Shown here piece after piece: positions 8,111-19,720 of a stretch of 64,000 nucleotides of DNA. Both the position numbers and the translations under genes were made by a program. Source of the stretch: RBC038 sp041390625 (GTDB lineage: Bacteria; Chloroflexota; Dehalococcoidia; UBA2979); assembly GCA_041390625.1 (NCBI GenBank), contig JAWKPM010000011.1, positions 62,001 to 126,000 on the forward strand. The letters run 5' to 3'. Position 1 is the stretch's first letter. Each line of letters opens with the position of its first letter. Under the pieces are notes generated by a model, which worked only from the letters and a program-made list of their open reading frames with translations, did no database searches and was not told where the DNA came from.

Positions 8111-8959
8111 ATGACCGTACCTTGGAAACCGCTGCTTGGCTGCCTGCTCGCGCTGACGGCGCTTCTTGCTCTGACTGCATGTGGCGGCGACGACGACCCG
8201 ACTGCGACGCCAACGCCAACGCCGACGTCGGCAGCGTCGGCCATCGGGGTGGGCGACAGCGCGGTCGCCGCCCTGAACCCCGACTTCTGCTCCGCCCTCG
8301 TCTCTTTCGACGCGCTCGACCCGCCGGGTGGCGAAGAGAGCGAAGAGGCATACGTCGTCGCGATCCAGGAGTACGCCGGTGGCATCGAGGCGCCGCTCGC
8401 CACGATGACCGCAAACGCCCCCGAGGAGTTGATCGCCGACCTCCGGACGTTGAACGGCCTGCTGCCCGCGCTCCACGACGGCGACATTGCGGCCTACGAA
8501 AGCCCCGAGGGCTCGGCCGCGATCGAGCAGGTTGAAGCGGTCGCCGCCGAGGGCTGCGGTTTCGAGGCCGCGATGGTCACCGCGAAGGACTACGCCTTCA
8601 CGCCGGACCGCACCACGCTCGCGGCTGGACCGGTCAGCTTCCAGCTCACCAACGAGGGAGCCGAGCCGCACGTCTTTCTATTGCTGCGCAAGCCGGATGG
8701 CGACACGCGCGACGACACCGCCATCGTCGGCGACTTCCTCGAAAAGGTGTCGTCCGGCGATCCCGCGCAGATGGGTGAAGTCGTTGACGAGATCGTCCCC
8801 GGCGGAGGCCCGTTCGCGCTGCCCGGGAGCAGGGGCAGTCACGTCCTCGACCTCTCCGCCGGCACTTATGTGTACTGGTGCCCCATCCCTCAGGGCGAAT
8901 CCGGTGAGGGGCCGCCACACTTCGCCCTCGGCATGATCGGCGAACTCACCGTCGAGTAA
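8111..8959 (+). CDS. lipoprotein with C-terminal cupredoxin-like domain
   Basis: 282 residues; ATG 8111 with GGAGG 5 bases upstream. The signal peptide ends in a lipobox ALTAC (Cys24), followed by a Thr/Pro linker, so the protein should be anchored outside the membrane. Residues 45-150 form a helical domain of unknown role. Residues 155-282 look cupredoxin-like: a DYAFTPDRTTLAAGPVSF strand pair, NEGAEPHVFLLL with a possible copper-binding His, and YVYWCPIPQG with a possible Cys ligand, ending FALGMIGELTV. Two of the usual four ligands are clear, so copper binding is plausible but unproven. It lies upstream of a membrane protein and a two-component pair on the same strand. Confidence 0.75.
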   Translation: MTVPWKPLLGCLLALTALLALTACGGDDDPTATPTPTPTSAASAIGVGDSAVAALNPDFCSALVSFDALDPPGGEESEEAYVVAIQEYAGGIEAPLATMTANAPEELIADLRTLNGLLPALHDGDIAAYESPEGSAAIEQVEAVAAEGCGFEAAMVTAKDYAFTPDRTTLAAGPVSFQLTNEGAEPHVFLLLRKPDGDTRDDTAIVGDFLEKVSSGDPAQMGEVVDEIVPGGGPFALPGSRGSHVLDLSAGTYVYWCPIPQGESGEGPPHFALGMIGELTVE

Positions 8960-9116
8960 CCGCGGCCTCCCAACGGCGAGATCCCCGACGTGGTCCTGTT
9001 CATTCAGGACCACGTCCTGGGATTCCGGGGCTCGTCGCGCGACACGATGGCCCCGTCGGCCGACTCCAGACACAACAAACGTGCCGGCCGCCGCACTATC
9101 CGAAGAGGAGATGCGA

Positions 9117-9494
9117 ATGACCGCTCCATCCATCCCTGCAACAACTCGCAACCCGATCCTTCTGTGGCTCGCCGCGCTCGTCCTGTTCCGCAGCCTCGGT
9201 GCCCCACTCGCCTTCCTCCTACCTGGCAGCGACGAGATCCCGGCCGGGGCAATCGTCGTCGGCCTTGTCATCGCTGTCGCCTCCCTCGTCGGCCTCGCGG
9301 CTCTCTGGCGAGGCCAACGGTGGGGCGCTTGGTTGCTGATCGCTGTCACGGCGCTTGATGTCCTTAGTTCCATCCCCGCATTCTTTGCGCGCCCGAGCGG
9401 CTGGGTCGTCACAGCGGCCGCTGTCGGCGCCATCACGGGAATTGCAGTCATCGCCCTCGCCCGCAACCGTGGGGTCTGGACGCAACTGCAGTAG
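9117..9494 (+). CDS. small integral membrane protein, 125 aa, four predicted TM helices
   Basis: ATG 9117 has GAGGAG 6 bases upstream; an ATG two codons earlier is less well placed. Four hydrophobic segments are visible (about 14-34, 42-62, 68-90, 96-116). No family motif was recognised. It precedes the sensor kinase by 59 bases on the same strand, with a strong hairpin between them, so expression need not be coupled. Confidence 0.7.
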   Translation: MTAPSIPATTRNPILLWLAALVLFRSLGAPLAFLLPGSDEIPAGAIVVGLVIAVASLVGLAALWRGQRWGAWLLIAVTALDVLSSIPAFFARPSGWVVTAAAVGAITGIAVIALARNRGVWTQLQ

Positions 9495-9512
9495 CGATAG
9501 ACTGACGCATCA

Positions 9513-9536
9513 CCCGCCGGCCCGCGCGCCGGCGGG
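9513..9536 (+). terminator. GC-rich hairpin between membrane protein and sensor kinase
   Basis: CCCGCCGGC, six bases, GCCGGCGGG form a perfect 9-bp stem between two same-strand genes. No T-run follows, so it could be an attenuating or translational hairpin rather than a true terminator. It stops about two bases before the kinase ribosome site. Confidence 0.45.
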
Positions 9537-9553
9537 GCCGGGAGCCAACCCAC

Positions 9554-11701
9554 GTGCAGACAGCCATTCCCTTCGGGAACGCCTCGGCCGCCGATTCAAT
9601 CGACGCGAGCGAGTCCCCGGTCGTGCTCAGAGGTCCAGCGCTGGTCCTCGCCCGCGGCTACTGGCTCGTGATCGCCACGCTGAGCGTCTTTTTCATCGCA
9701 CGCGGTATCCCGGAAGCCCTTCACACCATCGATGCCGAGATGGAGGGCTTCCCGCCGCCCGAGGTGCTACGCCGTGGGCTGACGAAGCTTCATCTCCCCG
9801 CGACCGCGTTCGAGGTCGGACCGTTCGTACTCTCTCTCATCGTGACCATCGCGGTTCTAGCGCTCGCCGGCATCCTCTTCTTGCGACGCTCTAACGAGTT
9901 CGCCCCCCTCGTGGTGGCCCTGTTCTTCGTCTCGGGGCGCGGCGCAACGTACCCGCCCGAGATCGCTGACATGTGGACAACTAACGCACCGCTCGCCGCC
10001 GCGGCAGCGCTCGTCACCGTCACCTGGGTCACGTCGTTCTACTGGCTCTTCCTCATCTTCCCGGACGGCCACATCAGGCCGCGCTGGACGGTCGTGCCGG
10101 GGATGCTCTTTCTCGGCCTCGGCTTCTACTGGTTCTTCATTTCGGTGAACGCTGAGGTCGCCGGGAAGAGCGATCTGCTCCTGCTCCCCGCCGTGCTGAT
10201 CCTGGCCGTCTACTCGCAGGTTTACCGCTGGAGACGCACGCCAGTCGGTGACACGCGACAGCAGATGAAGTGGGCGACCCTGGGCCTCGCGACCGGACTT
10301 GCGGGGTTCGTGCTCCTGAATGTGTTGCTCGGGCTCAACGACTGGGAACACGAATCAAACGGAGCGCTAGCCGTGCTGGCGACGCTGGTGTTCTTCCTCG
10401 GCCTTGAGCTGTTCGTGGGCATCATCGTGACGGTCGGATTCGCGGCCGCGATCTTCCGCTTCCGCCTCTACGACGTCGATATCTTCATCTCCCGGACACT
10501 CGTGTACTCAAGCCTCACTGCCGCGCTCGCCGTCACCTACTTCGGCGTCGTTGTAGGGCTCGACCGCGGCCTCAACGCGGGTCTTGGTGTCGCCTCCCCC
10601 GTCGCACTCGTCGCTGGCGTCGTGGCCTTCGAGCCGTTGCGTCGCCGGCTCCAGGCCGGCACCAACCGTCTGATGTTCGGCCAGCGGGACGAGCCCTACG
10701 CGGTGCTCGCCACCTTCGGCGCGCGGCTCGGCGACACTCTCTCCCCTGCTCTCGTGCCGGACGCCATCGCCTCCACCGTCACTGCGTCGCTGCGCCTCCC
10801 CTGGGCCACCGTCGCCCTGGAGGAGGACGGCCAACTCGTCCCCGTCGCCGCCAGCGGACTTCGCATTGACGCCCCGACGGAGCGCTTCGAAATCGCCCAC
10901 TCGGGCGGCGCAATCGGCGCGCTTGAGGTTCAACCCCGCACCGGCGAGCGCGCCCTCGGAGACCGCGACCGTCGCCTCATCCGGGACCTCTGTCGCCAGT
11001 CCGGTCCGGCGCTCGCCTCGCTCCGACTCACGGAGGACCTGCAGCGCTCTCGCGAGCGCCTCGTCACGGCCCGCGAGGAGGAGCGCCGCCGCCTCCGCCG
11101 CGATCTGCACGATGGCATTGGCCCTCGTCTCGCCGGCCTCGCCCTCCGCGTTGAGACCGCCCGCGACCTCGCCGAGGATCAGCCGCAGCTCCGTGGCCCG
11201 CTCGACGACCTCGCCGATCGGTTGCAGGACACCGTCGCCGACATCCGCCGCCTCGTGTACGGCCTCCGTCCCCCGGCGCTCGACGACCTCGGGCTCGTCG
11301 GCGCCCTCCGCCAGGTCATCGACCGCGACGATCCGACCGGTGCGCGCATCCGTCTTCAGGTGGACGAACCGCTACCGGCACTGTCGGCCGCGGTCGAAGC
11401 CGCCGTCTTCCGCATCGTCCAGGAGGCGCTGACAAACATTGCCCGACACGCGCCAGGGGCAACCGCGGTGGTCTCGCTCCGTCAGGACGGCCCCGCACCC
11501 GCGCTCCTCGTCACTGTCTCTGACGATGGCCCTGGCGCCGCTCGCGACTCGGCGGCCGGCGTCGGCCTTCACTCCATGCGCGAGCGCGCCGAGGAACTTG
11601 GCGGCACCTTCGACTTCGCGACTAGCGCCACGGGATCGAACGTCCGCGTCCGGCTTCCTTTGCACGACCACGCTGGTGCGGAAGGCAGATTCACCTCATG
11701 A
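9554..11701 (+). CDS. sensor histidine kinase, NarL/DesK type, with multi-TM sensor and GAF-like region
   Basis: 715 residues, GTG 9554 with GGGAG upstream. The N-terminal half has about eight membrane helices (residues 30-350), then a GAF-like linker (370-500). The dimerisation/phosphoacceptor helix EEERRRLRRDLHDGIGPRL places the phosphorylated histidine at 519. The ATPase domain has IVQEALTNIARHA (N box) and DDGPGA (G1). This is the HisKA_3/HATPase layout of NarX and DesK. The stop overlaps the ATG of the response regulator (ATGA), so the two are translated together. The membrane part resembles the kinase at 19708-21675, including the shared RFRLYDVDxxISRTL segment, so the two systems are probably paralogous. 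The stimulus is unknown. Confidence 0.92.
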   Translation: MQTAIPFGNASAADSIDASESPVVLRGPALVLARGYWLVIATLSVFFIARGIPEALHTIDAEMEGFPPPEVLRRGLTKLHLPATAFEVGPFVLSLIVTIAVLALAGILFLRRSNEFAPLVVALFFVSGRGATYPPEIADMWTTNAPLAAAAALVTVTWVTSFYWLFLIFPDGHIRPRWTVVPGMLFLGLGFYWFFISVNAEVAGKSDLLLLPAVLILAVYSQVYRWRRTPVGDTRQQMKWATLGLATGLAGFVLLNVLLGLNDWEHESNGALAVLATLVFFLGLELFVGIIVTVGFAAAIFRFRLYDVDIFISRTLVYSSLTAALAVTYFGVVVGLDRGLNAGLGVASPVALVAGVVAFEPLRRRLQAGTNRLMFGQRDEPYAVLATFGARLGDTLSPALVPDAIASTVTASLRLPWATVALEEDGQLVPVAASGLRIDAPTERFEIAHSGGAIGALEVQPRTGERALGDRDRRLIRDLCRQSGPALASLRLTEDLQRSRERLVTAREEERRRLRRDLHDGIGPRLAGLALRVETARDLAEDQPQLRGPLDDLADRLQDTVADIRRLVYGLRPPALDDLGLVGALRQVIDRDDPTGARIRLQVDEPLPALSAAVEAAVFRIVQEALTNIARHAPGATAVVSLRQDGPAPALLVTVSDDGPGAARDSAAGVGLHSMRERAEELGGTFDFATSATGSNVRVRLPLHDHAGAEGRFTS

Positions 11702-12351
11702 CCTCCGCCGAACCGATCCGCGTCCTGCTCGTGGACGACCACGCCGAGTTCCGCTCGGGCCTCCGTGGCCTGCTCACGCGCGAAGAGGACATCGAGGTCG
11801 TGGGGGAAGCCGCGAATGGCGAGGAGGCGCTGCGCCTCACTGAGCGGACCACCCCGGACGTCGTGCTCATGGATCTGCACATGCCCGGCGTCAACGGCAT
11901 CGAGGCCACACGCCAGCTCATCGCCGCCCGCCCCTTCGTCGGCGTCCTCGTCGTGACGATGTTCGAAGACGATGAATCCGTCTTCGCCGCCATGCGCGCG
12001 GGTGCGCGCGGCTACCTGCTCAAGGGGGCTCGCAAGGAGGAGACCCTGCGCGCCATCCGCGCGGTCGCCAGCGGCGAAGCGATCTTCAGCCCCGGCATCG
12101 CCCGCCGCCTCGTTGGCTACTTCGCTTCGCCTATTCGCAACGCTGAGCCCTTCCCGGAGCTGACCCCGCGAGAGCGTGAGATCCTGGAGATGATCGCCGG
12201 CGGCCAGACGAACGACGAGATCGCCGCCACGCTCTTTCTCAGCCTGAAGACCGTCCGCAACTACGTCACCTCGATCCTCGACAAGCTTCAGGTCGCGGAC
12301 CGAGCACAGGCCGCGATCCGTGCCCGCGAAGCTGGCCTTGGCGGTCACTAG
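11698..12351 (+). CDS. NarL/LuxR-type response regulator
   Basis: 217 residues. The receiver domain has the acidic pair VDDH, phosphoacceptor Asp59 (VVLMDLHMPG), a conserved Thr/Ser region (VVTMFEDD) and a Lys in YLLKGA. The C-terminal LuxR helix-turn-helix begins LTPREREILEMIAGG and includes NDEIAATLFLSLKTVRNYV. Its start overlaps the stop of the upstream kinase by four bases, which identifies the cognate pair. The targets could include the lipoprotein and membrane-protein genes just upstream, but no operator was identified. Confidence 0.93.
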   Translation: MTSAEPIRVLLVDDHAEFRSGLRGLLTREEDIEVVGEAANGEEALRLTERTTPDVVLMDLHMPGVNGIEATRQLIAARPFVGVLVVTMFEDDESVFAAMRAGARGYLLKGARKEETLRAIRAVASGEAIFSPGIARRLVGYFASPIRNAEPFPELTPREREILEMIAGGQTNDEIAATLFLSLKTVRNYVTSILDKLQVADRAQAAIRAREAGLGGH

Positions 12352-12388
12352 CGAGACGAATCGCATCGGTGAATCCCAGCGTGTGGGT

Positions 12389-12505
12389 GCAAGAGCAGAT
12401 AACTGGACGACTTTTCGATCGATCGCCAGATGCGGAAGCACAGCGCTAACGCTAGAATGCTTCCCAAGCAGAGGGCCGTGGGTTCGAGTCCCATCTCCCG
12501 CTCCA
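12389..12505 (+). repeat. 117-bp direct repeat with tRNA-Gly(CCC)-like sequence, copy 2
   Basis: Same order and largely the same sequence as 7615-7730. In this copy a 74-base tRNA-sized segment (12432-12505) has GCGGAAG at its 5' end, pairing at 6 of 7 positions with CTCCCGC, a good T-arm (GTGGGTTCGAGTCCCAT) and anticodon CCC. The D-arm is aberrant (AGCG-CTAA-CGCT, no GG) and the anticodon stem has only three pairs. It is best described as a tRNA-Gly-derived site or pseudo-tRNA, not a working tRNA. Confidence 0.7.
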
Positions 12506-12639
12506 CCCCGATTTCGAATCTGAGCGAGCCCACGAGCCGCGCATTCTGTCGCGTCGAACACTCTCTCGGTGCCGAATCTGGCCGCATAGCGTGGGGACAG
12601 CATCCAACTGGAGTCGGCCGACGCACTTCCGACAGGAGC

Positions 12640-13101
12640 CTAACCGGCACCTCCGGCGGCCTCGAGTTCTCGCTTGGCGTTCGCGATGGTCTTGTCCATC
12701 ACCTCCTGCGCACGTCGATGCATCAGCAGCGGCCAGAGAACGAGGTTGGGCAGTACCAAGAACCAGCGCGGTTCCGGCCTGATCGTCAGCCTTAGCTGCG
12801 TCCCACCGTCCCCCGCGTCGAGCACGATCTCGAGGTGGATCTTCATCTTGCCGTCGTCACTGACGTGCACCATCCGCTGGACCGGCTGGTACTCGGTCAC
12901 GGTGCAGAGGCTCTCGCTCTTGAACGGCGGGATACCCCCGAACTCGCGGTACTCGAACCCCTGTCGCATCTCGCCGACGCCCGGGTCGATCACGCGCTCC
13001 GTGGGATCGGACCACTCAGCGTAGCGCGTCGAGTCCGTCATCAACGCCCACACGCGCTCCACCGGCGCGGCGATCCTCGTTGAGGCAGTGACTTCAGCCA
13101 T
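12640..13101 (-). CDS. SRPBCC (START/PYP-like) family protein, 153 aa
   Basis: Start ATG 13101 with GGGGG 6 bases upstream. It opens with the typical polyketide cyclase/dehydrase pattern (ASTRIAAPVERVWALMTDSTRYAEW) and continues through the strand-rich body (FEYREFGG, VTEYQPVQRMVHVS, GGTQLRLTIRPEPRW) to a C-terminal helix with VMDKTIANAKRELEAA. The fold is a hydrophobic ligand pocket; the ligand is unknown. It is followed, on the same strand and upstream in transcription, by the broken methyltransferase gene (34 bases away). Confidence 0.85.
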   Translation of the reverse strand: MAEVTASTRIAAPVERVWALMTDSTRYAEWSDPTERVIDPGVGEMRQGFEYREFGGIPPFKSESLCTVTEYQPVQRMVHVSDDGKMKIHLEIVLDAGDGGTQLRLTIRPEPRWFLVLPNLVLWPLLMHRRAQEVMDKTIANAKRELEAAGGAG

Positions 13102-13135
13102 GGTGTACCCCCTTCTTGGGGGACCGCGCGGACGA

Positions 13136-13913
13136 TCAAGGCCGAACCGCGCTGAAGACATGGAAGACCAGCGGGACGGCAACGCCAGAGTCGGTGGAAT
13201 GTGACGCGAGCAGCTCATCGATCGCCACCAGCGCTTCCACTTTCGCGGCGCCGACGATTCCGGCTCGTTCCAGCATCGACTCGATGAACACCGCCTCGCG
13301 TGGCAACGTGTTCACTGCCTCAACTGTGCGGACCTCCACCTGCTTCAGTCCTGCTGAACGCAACACGGCGAGCGTCGAATCAGCGTCGGCCATTGTGAAC
13401 GGATCTTGATCGGGCTCGGTCCGGCGAAACGGGGCAAGTAGCGGGATCGGCAGCAGTGGATTGCGTTCTGCCTCTGCCCAGGCGGTGAAGACGCATCGCC
13501 CGCCGGCGTTCAGTTGCCCCGCAATGCGTGCGAACGTTGCCTGCAGGTCAGTCGCGAAAGTCAGCCCGAACTGATTCAGAGCCACGTCGAACGGTGCGCC
13601 AGGGACATCGGCCCGCTCCATGTCGCCCTGAGCGGTGCTTACGTTCGACACGCCTCGCTCAGCCGCACGCCACGTGACCGTTTCGAGGGCGTCGCGTGAG
13701 ATGTCGAATGCGACGACTGTGCCTGTGGGCCCGACTGCGTCCGCGGCAACGAACGTCGCTTGCCCCCCCGCCGCACCCGATGTCCACGACGCGTTCGGCG
13801 GGGCGTAGGCGGGCCGCGGTCATGAGGTGCTGAGTGACGGGCGCGGTCAGGCGCTCCCAGCGCCGCCACCGAGCCTCGCCGTCGAACGCGGCTTGTGCGT
13901 GTCGATCGGTCAT
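13136..13913 (-). pseudogene. UbiE-like SAM methyltransferase, frameshifted
   Basis: ATG 13913 (GGAGG at 6 bases) opens MTDRHAQAAFDG and reaches SAM motif I VVDIGCGGG, then loses frame in a run of seven C at 13763-13769. With one base fewer the frame continues QATFVAADAVGPTGTVVAFD and joins the rest (YAGA-type motif IV equivalent FDVALNQFGLTF), ending at 13136. The combined product of about 258 residues is a normal class I methyltransferase. The break is in a homopolymer, so either a real inactivating slip or a sequencing error explains it. Confidence 0.7.
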
Positions 13914-13923
13914 GTGGGTCCTC

Positions 13924-13963
13924 CGCCTCCAAGACCTCTTTCTTCGCCAGCACTTCGTCGAGG
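13924..13963 (-). repeat. 40-bp direct repeat, copy 1 (remnant of kinase gene 3' end)
   Basis: Matches 14782-14821 at 35 of 40 positions in the same orientation. Read on the minus strand it encodes LDEVLAKKEVLEA, matching the C-terminus of the large kinase at 14779 (LDQVLAKKEILKA). The two copies flank the hydrolase gene. Confidence 0.75.
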
Positions 13964-13981
13964 CAGGATCCGCCGAGCGAC

Positions 13982-14755
13982 CTAGACGTGCTGGGCTAGG
14001 AACGCACCAATGGTGTCGTTGAACACCGCTGGGTCCTCCCAGTAGGTGCTGTGTCCGAGACCGGGGAACTCCTTCAGCGTCGCCCCTGGGATGAGGGCGC
14101 ATATCTCGCGCATGTCCTCGAGGGCCACCAACACGTCATCGAGGCCAATCATGAAGAGCGCCGGGACGCGCAACTGAGCCACTACATCCCGGGTCGGCGC
14201 ACCCATCGGCAGCGTGTCAGCGATTCCGGTTGCCAACGTTGGATTCAAGGCGGCGAGTCGTCCGTACAGGAAGGTCCCTGCGGGATTCGAGGCCTTGAAT
14301 CGGGCGCCGAGGGCCGGCGTTCCGGCAGTCGGTGCCGCGGCGGCGGCCGCGATCAGTGCGGCACGGAGCCGGTCTGTGCCCTCGGGCCAGTCGATGAACC
14401 CCCATGTGCTGGCCATCACCAGTGCGGTGATCCGCTCTGGATGCTCCACCGCGAAGCGCATGGCGGTATTGCCGCCCATCGACTGGCAGACAAGCGCGGC
14501 GCGATCAATCCCGAGGTGGTCGAGTAGGCCCTCGAGATCGTCGCCGAAGCGAGTAGCACCCTCGGAAGAAGCGTCGATGGACTGCCCGAAGCCGCGGTGG
14601 TCGATGGCGATGCAGCGATATTGCTCGCTGAACGCCGGAATCTGCTGCCACCAAACGAGGTGGTTTCCGCCTCCTCCGTGGAGAAAGACGACCGGCGGAC
14701 CGCTCCCGAACTCCTCGAAGTAGAGGTTCACGCCGTCGAGCTCAACGAATGGCAC
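13982..14755 (-). CDS. alpha/beta hydrolase
   Basis: 257 residues, start ATG 14755. It has the oxyanion-loop motif VVFLHGGGGNH (22-32), DHRGFGQS, the nucleophile elbow CQSMGGN (Ser92 or close), an acid in IGLDDVLVALED and the catalytic His in GLGHSTYWEDP. It is a typical haloperoxidase/esterase-like enzyme of the HsaD/BioH superfamily; the substrate is not predictable. The gene sits between two 40-bp direct repeats derived from the end of the neighbouring kinase gene, suggesting that it was inserted or duplicated there as a cassette. Confidence 0.9.
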   Translation of the reverse strand: MPFVELDGVNLYFEEFGSGPPVVFLHGGGGNHLVWWQQIPAFSEQYRCIAIDHRGFGQSIDASSEGATRFGDDLEGLLDHLGIDRAALVCQSMGGNTAMRFAVEHPERITALVMASTWGFIDWPEGTDRLRAALIAAAAAAPTAGTPALGARFKASNPAGTFLYGRLAALNPTLATGIADTLPMGAPTRDVVAQLRVPALFMIGLDDVLVALEDMREICALIPGATLKEFPGLGHSTYWEDPAVFNDTIGAFLAQHV

Positions 14756-14778
14756 GCCGCCCCCTCACCGCTCAAGGC

Positions 14779-18534
<3,756 letters not shown>

Positions 18535-19069
18535 AGCGCCGAGATGATAACGGCTGAACTGCTACGCCTGCCCCGCCCGGCGGTCTGCACGGGTCGGCTA
18601 ACGACCTCTGACAGGTGCCCTAGGCGGACACTCGCCAACGGACTGGATGAGCCGGCACTCTGATTCTGATTTCAGGGGTGGGTTGCGAGAGTCGGATTCT
18701 CCCCCGTCTCCACCAGACCATTTCATCCCATCCCATCCTGCCTCGTGCCGGCCGGTGCTGTGTGATCCCGTTCCGTGGGACGGGGAGATGGGGCTACTCG
18801 GGCTCCAGCTGGGTCGAAGGGGCCACATCGTCCGCGTGCCGACCCCAGCTCGCCTGCATCCCATCGCCCCGACCGGTTCGTGCTCGAGATCGGCCGCATA
18901 CCCGTGCGACGCGCCGGAGGGTCCGGGACTCAGCCCGTTACCGGCGCGCGTCGCGTGAGCGCTTACGAGCTTCGCCGGCGTTGGACCGACGTCCCGAGAG
19001 CGATCGGCTCCGCCGCCGGCGCGATTGGTCGATCGTGTGGCTCCCCGTCCGCAAGCCTCCTGGTAGGCG
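18535..19069. other. intergenic region holding tmRNA-like repeat B
   Basis: About 535 bases between the start of the kinase gene and the end of a response regulator gene. Apart from the tmRNA-like repeat at 18690-18715 no gene, clear promoter or hairpin was recognised. The repeat marks the left boundary of the following gene block. Confidence 0.6.
18690..18715 (+). repeat. tmRNA 3'-end-like repeat, copy B
   Basis: The sequence ends CTCCCCCGTCTCCACCA, identical over 17 bases to copies A and C, and over 18 to C. Upstream, GAGAG-TCGGATT-CTCCC resembles a tRNA/tmRNA T-arm with loop TTCGATT. Upstream of the T-arm there is no similarity to A or C, so this junction has a different neighbour, as expected if separate elements integrated at the same target. 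Confidence 0.5.
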
Positions 19070-19720
19070 TCAGGTCCAGTTGTGCACCGTCCGGAGGTGG
19101 GTCAGGACGGCGAGGACCCGGCGGTTGCCTTCATCGCTCTCCGGGATGTCGAGCTTGATGAGCACGTGTCGCACGTGGGCTTCGACCGTGCGTTCGCTCA
19201 GCACCAGACGTTGCGCGATGGCTGTATTGGTCAGACCCTCGGCCATGAGTTCGAGGACGCGTCGCTCTCGGGCGGAGAGTCCAGAGAGCGGACCGCCGGA
19301 TGTGACCCGGACCAGGTTCTCAACGACCGTCGGGTCGAGCGCAGATCCGCCCGACGCGACTCTGGCGGCGGTGGTGAGGAACTCGTCGACCTCCAGCACC
19401 CGGTCCTTCAACAGGTAGCCGAAACCTGGTCGTCCGACGAGTTCCACGGCGTGAGCGGTCTCGATGTGCTGTGAGAGCACAAGGACGCCTATCGAGGGGT
19501 GTCGGTCCTTGATGGCTCGTGCTGCCTGGATGCCCTCGTCGGTGTAGGTGGGCGGCATCCGAATGTCGACCACAACGAGGTCGGGCAACTCACGGTCGAC
19601 GGCGTCGATCACCGATTCACCATCGCCCGCGGTGGCCGCGATCTCGTGACCCCGGTCGACGAACAGGCTGGCGAGCCCTTCGCGGAGCAATACCTGGTCC
19701 TCGGCGATTACGACACGCAC
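19070..19720 (-). CDS. NarL/LuxR-type response regulator
   Basis: 216 residues; GTG 19720 with GGAG 5 bases upstream. The receiver domain has IAEDQ, phosphoacceptor Asp52 (VVVDIRMPP), VLSQHIET and YLLKDRV. The LuxR domain begins LSARERRVLELMAEG and contains NTAIAQRLVLSERTVEAHV. Its start overlaps the end of the kinase gene by 13 bases, so they are a cognate pair. The linker insert PTYTDEG after the phosphorylation site is typical of the LiaR/VraR-like subgroup. Confidence 0.92.
   Translation of the reverse strand: MRVVIAEDQVLLREGLASLFVDRGHEIAATAGDGESVIDAVDRELPDLVVVDIRMPPTYTDEGIQAARAIKDRHPSIGVLVLSQHIETAHAVELVGRPGFGYLLKDRVLEVDEFLTTAARVASGGSALDPTVVENLVRVTSGGPLSGLSARERRVLELMAEGLTNTAIAQRLVLSERTVEAHVRHVLIKLDIPESDEGNRRVLAVLTHLRTVHNWT

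Noticed and set aside
12432..12505. Functional tRNA-Gly(CCC) gene
   Set aside because: Length and T-arm are right, but the D-arm lacks GG, the anticodon stem has only three pairs and the acceptor has a mismatch. Treated as a pseudo-tRNA or attachment site.
11569..12650. Minus-strand frames through the tRNA-Gly-like repeat (for example 11569-12603 and 12348-12650)
   Set aside because: They read tRNA sequence backwards and give the familiar spurious peptides (LLGKHSSVSAVL type), and overlap the response regulator gene.
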